Of a stretch of DNA of 64,000 bases, positions 36,548 through 43,816 are shown piece by piece. Location: contig NZ_JAPYKH010000002.1 of assembly GCF_029623345.1 (NCBI RefSeq), positions 310,001-374,000 on the forward strand, in the 5' to 3' direction. Source of the DNA: Sphingomonas phyllosphaerae. GTDB taxonomy: Bacteria > Pseudomonadota > Alphaproteobacteria > Sphingomonadales > Sphingomonadaceae. Made by a program: the position numbers and the translations under genes. The stretch's first letter is position 1, and each line of letters opens with the position of its first letter. Under the pieces are notes generated by a model, which was not told the DNA's origin, did no database searches, and saw nothing but the letters and a program-made list of their open reading frames with translations.

Positions 36548-37171
36548 GTGACGGCCCGGCTGCTCGGCCGTCGCGACACGTCCGCGTCCGACCTCTCGCT
36601 CGCTCCGGTGTTAGGTGTCACGGACGTACCGCCTGCGTTGGAACCGGCCGATGCCGCAGCGGCTCCACGGAGTGGCTGGTCGCCTGCCGCCGCTTTGGGC
36701 CTCGTCGGGCTGCTACTCGGCGCGAGCGCGGTGCTGGGGCGCCGCAACGCGCCCGACCGTACGCACCCGACGATCCGGCGCTGGTACCAGCGGCTCGACA
36801 AGCCCGAGTTCACGCCGCCGGACGCGGTCTTCGGCGCGGTCTGGCCGGCGCTTGAGGTGGCGCTCGCAATTGGGGGTTATCGGCTGTTGCGGCGCCCAGC
36901 GAGCGTGCGGCGCGACGCTGCGGTCGCGCTGTGGTTGGGCAACACCGCGATGATCGGCGGCTGGAGCGAGCTGTTCTTCCGCCGCAAGCGGCTCGGCGCG
37001 AGCGCCGTCGCGTCGGGCGCGATGCTCGCCTCTGGCGCCGTGCTCGTCGCCACCGCGGCGCGGGTCGACCGGACGGCCGCGGTGACGGCGGTGCCTTACG
37101 TCGGCTGGCTCGCTTTTGCGACGCTGCTCGCCGAGCGGATCCGCCGCGACAATCCGGCACGCGGCCGATGA
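36548..37171 (+). CDS. TspO/MBR family protein
   Basis: The core of this protein (from about residue 45) is a TspO/MBR domain of five membrane helices with the signature WYQRLDKPEFTPPDAVFGAVWP and a later GNTAMIGGWSELFF helix. TspO proteins bind porphyrins and sterol-like ligands in outer or inner membranes. The start is uncertain: GTG 36548 gives 207 residues with a soluble, Asp/Pro-rich N-terminal extension of about 40 residues; no good ribosome site is visible. It is coupled to the next gene through ATGA. Confidence 0.8.
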   Translation: MTARLLGRRDTSASDLSLAPVLGVTDVPPALEPADAAAAPRSGWSPAAALGLVGLLLGASAVLGRRNAPDRTHPTIRRWYQRLDKPEFTPPDAVFGAVWPALEVALAIGGYRLLRRPASVRRDAAVALWLGNTAMIGGWSELFFRRKRLGASAVASGAMLASGAVLVATAARVDRTAAVTAVPYVGWLAFATLLAERIRRDNPARGR

Positions 37172-37521
37172 ACCGGGTCACCGTGTGGCATGACGGTGCA
37201 TGCCCCCTGTGTCAGCGCGAGATCGCGCTGATGCGTTGGCTCGACCGGCGCGGGCGGATCGACTTCGTTGACGCCACGGCGGCGATCTGCCCGGTTGACC
37301 AGGCGGCGATGCTCGCGCGCTTCCACGCGCGGGAGGAGGGCGGACCGATCGTCTCGGGCGCGGCGGCGTTCGCTGCAATGTGGCGCGCAATCCCGCTGCT
37401 CCGCCCGCTCGGGCTGGCCGCGCGGCACCCGGCGCTGCTGGCGCTGCTCGAGCGGCTCTATCTTCGGTTTCTACGCGTGCGCCCGGGGCTGCAGCGTTGG
37501 GCCGGGCGGGCGGCCGCGTGA
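37168..37521 (+). CDS. DCC family thiol-disulfide oxidoreductase (DUF393)
   Basis: A 117-residue thioredoxin-fold protein. The family motif DGxCPxC is present as DGACPLC at 9-15 and is followed by the typical IALMRWLDRRGRIDFVD segment. ATG 37168 overlaps the TspO stop and its own stop overlaps the next GTG, so three genes form a coupled operon. DCC proteins are predicted redox proteins with unknown partners. Confidence 0.9.
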   Translation: MNRVTVWHDGACPLCQREIALMRWLDRRGRIDFVDATAAICPVDQAAMLARFHAREEGGPIVSGAAAFAAMWRAIPLLRPLGLAARHPALLALLERLYLRFLRVRPGLQRWAGRAAA

Positions 37522-38012
37522 GGCCGGTGCGCGAACCGGTGGGGCCCGGGCAGGAGAGCGTGTGGGACTATCCGCGACCCGCGAAGGCGGAGCGAAGCGG
37601 TCGTCACGTCCGCATCGTCCACCGCGGCGATACGGTGGCCGACACACGCGCCGCGATCCGCACGCTGGAGACCAGTCATCCGCCGAGCTGGTACCTGCCA
37701 CCCGACGACGTCGCGCGCGAGCTGTTGCGGCCGTCAGCGCGGCGCTCCTTCTGCGAATGGAAGGGCGAGGCGGTCTACTGGAATCTCGTGCTCGGCGACA
37801 TGCTGCTGCGCGACGTGGCATGGAGCTACCCTGATCCGACACCCGGCTTCGCGGCGCTACGCGACCACCTCGCCTTCTACGCCGGGCCGCTGGATTACTG
37901 CACCGTCGACGACGAGATCGTGACGCCGCAGCCTGGCGGTTTCTACGGTGGCTGGATCACGCCCGACGTGTCGGGCCCGTTCAAGGGCGTGCCCGGCAGC
38001 ACGGGGTGGTAA
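37518..38012 (+). CDS. DUF427 domain-containing protein
   Basis: A 164-residue protein starting at GTG 37518, overlapping the preceding stop. It has the DUF427 beta-barrel features: VADTRAAIRTLETSHPPSWYLPPDDV, CEWKGEAVYW and DEIVTPQPGGFYGGWIT. Family members are small cytoplasmic proteins of unknown function. Its last codons contribute the left arm of a 13-bp inverted repeat that spans the stop. Confidence 0.9.
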   Translation: MRPVREPVGPGQESVWDYPRPAKAERSGRHVRIVHRGDTVADTRAAIRTLETSHPPSWYLPPDDVARELLRPSARRSFCEWKGEAVYWNLVLGDMLLRDVAWSYPDPTPGFAALRDHLAFYAGPLDYCTVDDEIVTPQPGGFYGGWITPDVSGPFKGVPGSTGW

Positions 38013-38035
38013 GCGCACCGAGCGTGCTGCCGGGC
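37991..38035. repeat. 13-bp inverted repeat spanning the DUF427 stop
   Basis: GCCCGGCAGCACG (37991-38003) is complemented perfectly at 38023-38035 around a 19-base loop that contains the stop codon and a smaller GGTG/CACC stem. It lies between convergent genes and may end transcription on both sides, although no T tract is present. Confidence 0.5.
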
Positions 38036-38041
38036 GCGAGG

Positions 38042-38815
38042 TCAGGAGCCGCCCGCGGCGCGCTGTTGCGCGGCACGCTCGGTGAGCGTCTTGAGCGTTT
38101 CGTCGAAGCGGCCCTCGCGCTCGGCCTGGCGGAGGAACTGCACCTCGTCGACCAGGATCTCGCGCGGCGTCGGCTGCTGCGCGAACTGCGCGGCGACCGC
38201 GTCGGCGAACGCCTCCAGCGGCATATAGCCCGGGCGGTTGGCCTGCCCCGGCGTGAGATCGGTCTGGACGCCCGGCGGCGCCAGCTCGATCACCTCGACC
38301 TTGCCCGCGAGCTGCGTGCGGAGCGACACCGTGTACGAGTGGATCGCCGCCTTGGTCGCCGAATAGGTCGGCGCTGCCACCAGCGGGACGTATGCGAGAC
38401 CCGAGGTGACAGTGACGATCGCGGCGTCGGCTTGCGCGCTCAGGTGATCGATCAGCGCGTTGGTGAGTCGGATCGGGCCGAGCAGGTTGATCGCCACCGT
38501 CGCCTCGGCGTCGGCGAGGTCGCGGCGCCCGGTCAGGTCCTCGAACTTCATGATACCGGCGTTGTTGAACAGCACGTTGAGCGCGGGGAAATCGGCGACG
38601 ATCTGGTGCGCGAAGGCGTCGACCGCGGCGGGATCCTCGACGTCGAGCGTGACGCCGTGGATTCGCTCGCGCCCCGCCGCGGCGTGTTCCAGCGCCTCGC
38701 GCCGGCGTCCCGCGATGATGACGATGTCGCCGCGGTCGTGGAATCGATGGGCGAGCGCCGCGCCGATGCCGCTGCCGCCGCCCGTCATCAGGATCGTGTT
38801 GCCGCTGGTCTTCAT
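38042..38815 (-). CDS. SDR family oxidoreductase (DltE-like)
   Basis: A 257-residue short-chain dehydrogenase: TGGGSGIG cofactor loop near residue 11, LDVEDP, FNNAGIM, a TVTSGLAYVP strand with catalytic Ser, and YSATKAA for YxxxK. The C-terminal part (PGVQTDLTPGQ, FADAVAAQ) resembles the DltE/COG3967 subgroup of unknown substrate. It stands alone on the minus strand between the DUF427 gene and an esterase, with a GATCC-rich 82-base gap upstream. Confidence 0.88.
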   Translation of the reverse strand: MKTSGNTILMTGGGSGIGAALAHRFHDRGDIVIIAGRRREALEHAAAGRERIHGVTLDVEDPAAVDAFAHQIVADFPALNVLFNNAGIMKFEDLTGRRDLADAEATVAINLLGPIRLTNALIDHLSAQADAAIVTVTSGLAYVPLVAAPTYSATKAAIHSYTVSLRTQLAGKVEVIELAPPGVQTDLTPGQANRPGYMPLEAFADAVAAQFAQQPTPREILVDEVQFLRQAEREGRFDETLKTLTERAAQQRAAGGS

Positions 38816-38897
38816 GGTCGGTTCGCTCCGGATCGCTGAGGGATCAACCGCCGCTCAATGATCGGCGCGGCGGATCGTTCACCGCCTGTCGCCGCGC

Positions 38898-39836
38898 TCA
38901 TCGGGCGGCCGGCCGATCGCGCCAGATCCAGCGGAGTACCTCGGGCAGCAGCGCGCCGCCGTCCGCGTCCGAATGGCTTCCCGCGGTCCATTGGTATCGC
39001 ACGTCATAGCGGGGGCCGGGCCGGTGCTGCTCGTCGGCATGCGCGTTGGCCCAAGCGAGCGCCTTGACCATCTGCTGGTTGGCGAGAAACCAATTGCCGT
39101 GCTCGTTGTCGAGGTCGGCGCTGCCGTCCTGGAAGAAGACACGGATCGGGCGGATCGGCGACTTGCGGATCAGCCCGGGATAGACGTCGCCGCCGAGCGC
39201 CACCGGCGTACCGTCGCTGTCGAGCCGCAGGCCGATCGAGGTGTAGCTGCCGATGAAGCTGAGGACGTTGCCGAACGCCTCCGGGTGTCGCCACGCCACC
39301 GTCCAGGAGGCGATCGCGCCGCTCGAGGTGCCGCCGATGGCGCGGCGGCGCGGATCATCGGCGAAACGCCAGCGCTGCGCCACCGCTGGGAGCAGCTCGT
39401 CCAGCGTCATGCGCGAGTAATCGTCGGAGAGGGAGTCGTACTCCTCGACGCGATGGTCGGGGTTCTGCATGCCGAGATCGGCCGGGTAGGTGGCGGCGCG
39501 ATGTCCCGGCGTGACGAACACGCCGAGCGTGGGCGGTAGCGTGCCGTTACGGATCAGGCTGTCGAGCACCGCCGGCACGTTGAGCGAACCGGTCGGATTG
39601 GTCGCGCGCTGGCCATCCTGGAACAGCAGCAGGTTGGGGGGCTTGGCCCGGTCATACTGCGGCGGGACATAGACCCAATATCGCCGCACCGTGCCCGGGT
39701 AGACGCGCGAGTGGAGCTCGAACGGGCCTTCGAGCCGGAACGACATTGCCGCGGAGCGGGTATCGGCCGCGGGTCGCGCGACCGCGCTCCCGACGCTCGC
39801 GAGTGCCAGTGCCGCCGTGAACAGGATCGTGCGCAT
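38898..39836 (-). CDS. Exported esterase of the enterochelin-esterase/esterase D type
   Basis: A 312-residue exported alpha/beta hydrolase with signal peptide (about 1-20). An immunoglobulin-like N-terminal strand region (VRRYWVYVPPQYD) is followed by LLFQDGQ, nucleophile elbow GGTSSG and a C-terminal SHSDADGG with the catalytic His. The layout matches the Fes/IroE and feruloyl-esterase-like COG2382/COG2819 group. The substrate may be a siderophore ester, a polysaccharide ester or a phenolic ester; the neighbours do not settle this. Confidence 0.85.
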   Translation of the reverse strand: MRTILFTAALALASVGSAVARPAADTRSAAMSFRLEGPFELHSRVYPGTVRRYWVYVPPQYDRAKPPNLLLFQDGQRATNPTGSLNVPAVLDSLIRNGTLPPTLGVFVTPGHRAATYPADLGMQNPDHRVEEYDSLSDDYSRMTLDELLPAVAQRWRFADDPRRRAIGGTSSGAIASWTVAWRHPEAFGNVLSFIGSYTSIGLRLDSDGTPVALGGDVYPGLIRKSPIRPIRVFFQDGSADLDNEHGNWFLANQQMVKALAWANAHADEQHRPGPRYDVRYQWTAGSHSDADGGALLPEVLRWIWRDRPAAR

Positions 39837-39897
39837 CTCTCTCCCTCTTCGGTGCTAGCCTAGCAGTGCGGCGGGCGGAGGGAAGCGTGGCGTCGGG

Positions 39898-40926
39898 TCA
39901 GAGCGCGACCTCGCGCCGCTCCGTCGCGCTGCGCAGCCCGGCGTCGAGCACCTCCATCACCGCCAGCGCCTCGCGCGGAGACACGGGGTTCGGCCCTTCG
40001 CCGCGAACCGCCGCCGCCAGCGCCGACCAGAACAGACGATAGTCGCCGCGCCGATTGGGCACGCGAGTCGTCGCGACGGCCGGCTCGCCCGGTGTGAACA
40101 GCCCTTCGATCGGATCATGGCCCCAGTCGGCGCCGCCCGGCCGCCGCCCGGCCACCGTCGCCGCTTCCTGCGGGTCGAGCCCGTGCTTGACCCAGCTGCC
40201 GCGCGTGCCGTGGACCGCAAGGCGCAACGCGTGGTCGGCGGCGAGCTTGCTCGAGTGCAGCGTCACGCGCCTGTGGGGGTAGCGGAGCGTCGCGTGGAAA
40301 TAGTCCGGGGCAGGCGCGTCGCAGCGCAGCGTCGCGATGTCGGCGGTGATCGCGCTCGGGCGGCCGAACAGCACCAGCGCTTGGTCGACCAGGTGCGGCC
40401 CGAGGTCGAGCCACGAGCCGCCCGCGCGCGCCTCCTTCCAGGTCGCCGCGGGTACCGGCCGCCAGCGGTCGAAGCGGCTCTCGTAGCTGACCACCTCGCC
40501 CAGAGTGCCGTCCTCGAGCAGTCCGCGCAGCGTGAGGAAGTCGGCATCCCAGCGTCGATTGTGGAAGACGGTGAGCAGCCGTCCGGCGTGCTCGGCCGTC
40601 GCGATCAGTGCGTGCGCCTCGGCGAGCGAGGTGGCGAACGGCTTGTCGACCAGCACGTGCTTGCCCGCCGCCAGCGCCGCTTGGGCATGCTCGGCGTGGA
40701 GGTGGTCCGGGCTGGAGACGACCACCAGCGCGACCGACTCGTCGTCGAGCAGCGTCGCCACGTCGGGGAGTACGCGCGTCATGGGCCAGTCGGCGTGGAC
40801 CTTGGCGGGATCGCGCGAGACGATGCCGCGCAGCGCCAGCCCCGGAGTCGTCGTGATATAGGGTGCGTGGAAGGCGCGGCCGCCGAGGCCATAGCCGATC
40901 AGTCCGACCCCGATCGATTCTGTCAT
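39898..40926 (-). CDS. Gfo/Idh/MocA family oxidoreductase
   Basis: A 342-residue NAD(P)-dependent oxidoreductase. The N-terminal Rossmann domain (VGLIGYGLGGRAFHAPYI) is followed by the catalytic VDKPF motif. The C-terminal dehydratase-like beta-sheet contains GGSWLDLGPHLVDQAL, with the active-site His. Members oxidise sugars, inositols or biliverdin-type substrates. The EKP motif is altered to DKP, common in the YdgJ-like subgroup. The gene lies 47 bases downstream of the LysE-type gene, on the same strand. Confidence 0.92.
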   Translation of the reverse strand: MTESIGVGLIGYGLGGRAFHAPYITTTPGLALRGIVSRDPAKVHADWPMTRVLPDVATLLDDESVALVVVSSPDHLHAEHAQAALAAGKHVLVDKPFATSLAEAHALIATAEHAGRLLTVFHNRRWDADFLTLRGLLEDGTLGEVVSYESRFDRWRPVPAATWKEARAGGSWLDLGPHLVDQALVLFGRPSAITADIATLRCDAPAPDYFHATLRYPHRRVTLHSSKLAADHALRLAVHGTRGSWVKHGLDPQEAATVAGRRPGGADWGHDPIEGLFTPGEPAVATTRVPNRRGDYRLFWSALAAAVRGEGPNPVSPREALAVMEVLDAGLRSATERREVAL

Positions 40927-40973
40927 GCAAGTCGCTCCCCCGCGGCAAAGCTAGGCCGTCGTCGTGGCGCCGA

Positions 40974-41603
40974 TCAAGCCGGCCGTACCCGCAGCAGCGC
41001 GAGGCCGAAGCCGATGAAGATCGTGCCGGTGAGCCGGTCGAACGCGCGGCGGATCGCCGGACGGGTCAGGTAGCGCGCCAGCGATCGCCCGCCGAGCGCA
41101 TAGGCTGCGTACCAGCCGGCCTCGACGAGCGCGAAGCTGAGCACCAGCAGAAGAAATTGCGGCGGCTTGGCGCGCGCCGGATCGATGAACTGCGGCAGGA
41201 AGGCCGCGGCGAACAGGATGAGCTTGGGATTGCTGATACCGATCGCGAAACCGCCGCGAAACAGCGCCGCACGAGACGGCCGCGCGACCAACTCGCCGGT
41301 GCCGACGTCGAGCGGCGGCGCCTCGGCGCGCCACGCCCTGATGCCGAGATAGACGAGATAGGCGGCGCCGGCGTAGCGCAGCACCTCGAACGCGCCGGGC
41401 ACCGCGAGCAGCAGCGTGGAGAGGCCCGCGGCCGAGGCGGCGAGTACCGACACGACCGCCGCGAGGCATCCCGCCATCGCTGCGACGCTGCGTCGCCATC
41501 CCATTTGCACCGAGCGCGACATGACGTGGAGCATGTTGGGCCCCGGCGTTCCCGAGAGCAGGAACACCGCCCCGACGAACAACCACCAGGTGTGAAGCGC
41601 CAT
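40974..41603 (-). CDS. LysE/RhtB family exporter
   Basis: A 209-residue inner-membrane protein with about six helices and the family signature GTPGPNMLHVMSRSVQMGWRR in the first third, then GISNPKLILFAAAFLPQF. LysE/RhtB proteins export amino acids or their analogues such as homoserine lactones. ATG 41603 starts the first helix after five residues. Specific substrate unknown. Confidence 0.92.
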   Translation of the reverse strand: MALHTWWLFVGAVFLLSGTPGPNMLHVMSRSVQMGWRRSVAAMAGCLAAVVSVLAASAAGLSTLLLAVPGAFEVLRYAGAAYLVYLGIRAWRAEAPPLDVGTGELVARPSRAALFRGGFAIGISNPKLILFAAAFLPQFIDPARAKPPQFLLLVLSFALVEAGWYAAYALGGRSLARYLTRPAIRRAFDRLTGTIFIGFGLALLRVRPA

Positions 41604-41803
41604 CCCTCGCCGTCCCTCATCGCGCGACCGGCGCCGCTCCTAGTGCGCGACCGTGCCGAGGTCGAGGCGCGTCGGACGGTCGCCGCGCGCACAGCCGCCG
41701 CTACTGCGAGACGAATGGCCTTGGCGAACGTGATGTTCGCGTCGCCTCACGGCCAGCAAACCGTCGCGGATCGACCGGCGCCGCCAGGGCCGGCGGTCAC
41801 CCC

Positions 41804-42658
41804 TCAGGCGTGGCCGACCGTCACGCCGGCGTCGATCGCGTTCGGCTGCCGCTGGCTCGCGATCGCCGCGGCGCGATGCGCCTGCGAGGCGGAAAGGCCG
41901 CCGCGCTCCATCTTCAGCCGCACGTCGTTCTCGATCTCACCCGAGAGGAAGAAGGGGTAGAGCGAGCGCTCGCTGACGCCGCCGGCCGCGCGGGTATATT
42001 CGGCGACCTGTGCGCGGATCTGCGCCACCTCCAGGTGCATCAGCTGCGATGGCGCGCCGACCCCTTCATTCTCCTTCAGCCCACCGACGCGATCGAAGCC
42101 GAGCATCGCCTCGTAGAAGCGACGGTGACGCGGGTTCACCTCGATGAACAGGTCGGTGCAGTCGTAGCGGCACTCGCCGTAGATGAAGATGAAGTGGAAG
42201 AACGCGGCGAGGATCGCCTTCGACTGCACCGACGTCTCGAACGCGAACTTGGTGAGCTCGCACAGTTGCGCACCGGGCACGCGGCGATAGGTGTTGAGCT
42301 CGTTCCGGAAGGTGTGATCGATCTCCATCCCGGCGGACGAGTCCACCCCGAGCGTGAGCGTGCCGACCAGCTCGCCGTCGATAAAGGCGGTGAAGGTCGA
42401 GTGGGTCGCGCTCGTCGGGATGCTGTGCGACTCACCATAGCCGCGCCAGCCGTAGCGCTTGTTGAGGAGCGATCGTGCTGCGGCGCGGTCGGCTTCGCCG
42501 GCGGCGACCTTGATCACCAGCGTGTGATTCTGACCGTCATTGCCGACGATCATGGTCGAGAAATGGAATGCCTGGCGTAGTGGAGCCAGCGTGTTCTCAA
42601 GCAAATTGGCAGATGAGCCGTCGATGTGTCGGCCCAGGTCAAGGGAGCGTGGTGGCAT
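41804..42658 (-). CDS. FeeM-like N-acyl amino acid synthase / PEP-CTERM-associated acyltransferase
   Basis: A 284-residue GNAT-fold protein related to FeeM N-acyl amino acid synthase and the exosortase-associated acyltransferase group. Visible features include RSLLNKRYGWRGYG, a FTAFIDGELVGTLTLGVDSS strand pair, CELTKFAFE, and YDCTDLFIEVNPRHRRFYEAMLGF, the acyl-CoA/ACP-binding half. FeeM-type enzymes join a fatty acyl chain from ACP to an amino acid. AAGGTGA lies before ATG 42658. It diverges from PEP-CTERM gene 2 across a 515-base gap, linking it to surface-protein sorting by context. Function inferred. Confidence 0.75.
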   Translation of the reverse strand: MPPRSLDLGRHIDGSSANLLENTLAPLRQAFHFSTMIVGNDGQNHTLVIKVAAGEADRAAARSLLNKRYGWRGYGESHSIPTSATHSTFTAFIDGELVGTLTLGVDSSAGMEIDHTFRNELNTYRRVPGAQLCELTKFAFETSVQSKAILAAFFHFIFIYGECRYDCTDLFIEVNPRHRRFYEAMLGFDRVGGLKENEGVGAPSQLMHLEVAQIRAQVAEYTRAAGGVSERSLYPFFLSGEIENDVRLKMERGGLSASQAHRAAAIASQRQPNAIDAGVTVGHA

Positions 42659-43173
42659 ACATCACCTTTGGATCGAGGAACCGGTTGGGCAGTTGAATAT
42701 TGGACATGCGTTCTCATCGCCGCGGACGCGATGATCGCCGCAGACACACTATCCCGCTCGGTATCCAGCAGCGATTGCCAGATGCCGTACGTACATCACT
42801 GACAGGCTAATCCTCTCAGCCGCGGCCAGGACAGGCGCGCGACTGATCCGCATCAGAACTAGATTGGACCCCTGGTTTTATCGTTCGTGTTTCATCAGCG
42901 CGTTGAGCGAGTTCGTTACGGCGTCCTCGCTAGAGCAGATTTAGTTAACAGGTCCTAGTCGGTCCGAGGCGACGAAAGGTGAGTCGTGCGATTTCTCGGA
43001 TGGACGTTCGGACGGCCACGCCAAAGTTCCGCAGCGCAACGTTTTTTTGTTGCAGCGCAAATGCCCCGAATGGGAGCAACTACCGTTAATTTTTTGTTCA
43101 TGCATTCGGGGGCGCGTGTCATAGCGCGGCTAGGCAGATGAAATCAGGCCGACTCGAATCAAAGGGAGTTCCT
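42659..43173. other. Long AT-richer divergent intergenic region
   Basis: 515 bases between the acyltransferase and PEP-CTERM gene 2 with no convincing coding frame. It holds a CTGAT-CCGC-ATCAG palindrome (42843-42856), a GTACGTAC (42787-42794), two direct copies of GCAGCGCAA around 43031 and 43054 separated by a T7 tract, and a GTTAATTTTTTGTT stretch near 43085. Promoters for both genes are expected here, but no exact -35/-10 pair is assigned. Confidence 0.5.
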
Positions 43174-43731
43174 ATGAAAAGCCTCGTTGCCATCACCATG
43201 GCGGCCGCCGCGGCGCTTAGCGCTGTCTCGGCCGAAGCCACCACCTACCCGGTCGGCTCGCCCAACTTCGAAGCGACCGCCGGCCCCGGCGGCACCTTCT
43301 CGGGCGCGTTCCAGGTCACCGGCCTCAAGGCGGGCACCTTCTCGGACACCTTCACCTTCACCCTGCCGACCAACGGCCTGGGCAGCGGCACGGTGACCAC
43401 CAGCGTGACCGACCTCTTCTCGGCGAACGATCTCGATTTCACCTCGGTGACGATCAATGACATCGCCGCGGAGATCACGAAGACCGCGGGTGGCGCGTTC
43501 GAGGTCGCCTTCATCAACAACGTGCCGATCGTGGCTGGCCAGCTGAACAAGCTCGTCGTCACCGGCCTGTCGCGCGGCAATGGCGCGTACGGCGGCCAGG
43601 CGACCTTCACCCCGGTCAACTCGGCGGTGCCGGAGCCGGCGACCTGGGCGATGATGATCATGGGCTTCGGCGTGGTCGGCTATGCGATGCGTCGCCGCCG
43701 TACCGCGGTGCGCTTCAGCCAGGCGATCTGA
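43174..43731 (+). CDS. FxDxF-type PEP-CTERM surface protein 2
   Basis: A 185-residue paralogue of the protein at 22239-22799, roughly three-quarters identical by eye. It has a signal peptide (about 1-23), FSDTFTF (FxDxF), the shared AAEIT-TAGGAFEVAF and NNVPIVAG segments, and the sorting tail VPEPATWAMM-helix-RRRR. GGGAG precedes ATG 43174. It is probably exosortase-processed. The strong GC hairpin right after the gene marks a discrete transcript. Confidence 0.93.
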   Translation: MKSLVAITMAAAAALSAVSAEATTYPVGSPNFEATAGPGGTFSGAFQVTGLKAGTFSDTFTFTLPTNGLGSGTVTTSVTDLFSANDLDFTSVTINDIAAEITKTAGGAFEVAFINNVPIVAGQLNKLVVTGLSRGNGAYGGQATFTPVNSAVPEPATWAMMIMGFGVVGYAMRRRRTAVRFSQAI

Positions 43732-43769
43732 TCCACGACGGCGGCACGGCCGCCGACGCTGGAACAAGG

Positions 43770-43805
43770 GAGGACGGCGCCTCGCGGCGCCGTCCTCTTT
43801 CTCGT
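43770..43805 (+). terminator. Rho-independent terminator of PEP-CTERM gene 2
   Basis: A perfect 12-bp stem (GAGGACGGCGCC at 43770-43781 with its complement at 43786-43797) closes a TCGC loop and is followed by TTTCTCGTTCTT. It sits between the convergent PEP-CTERM and GH3 genes. Confidence 0.9.
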
Positions 43806-43816
43806 TCTTGGACGCC

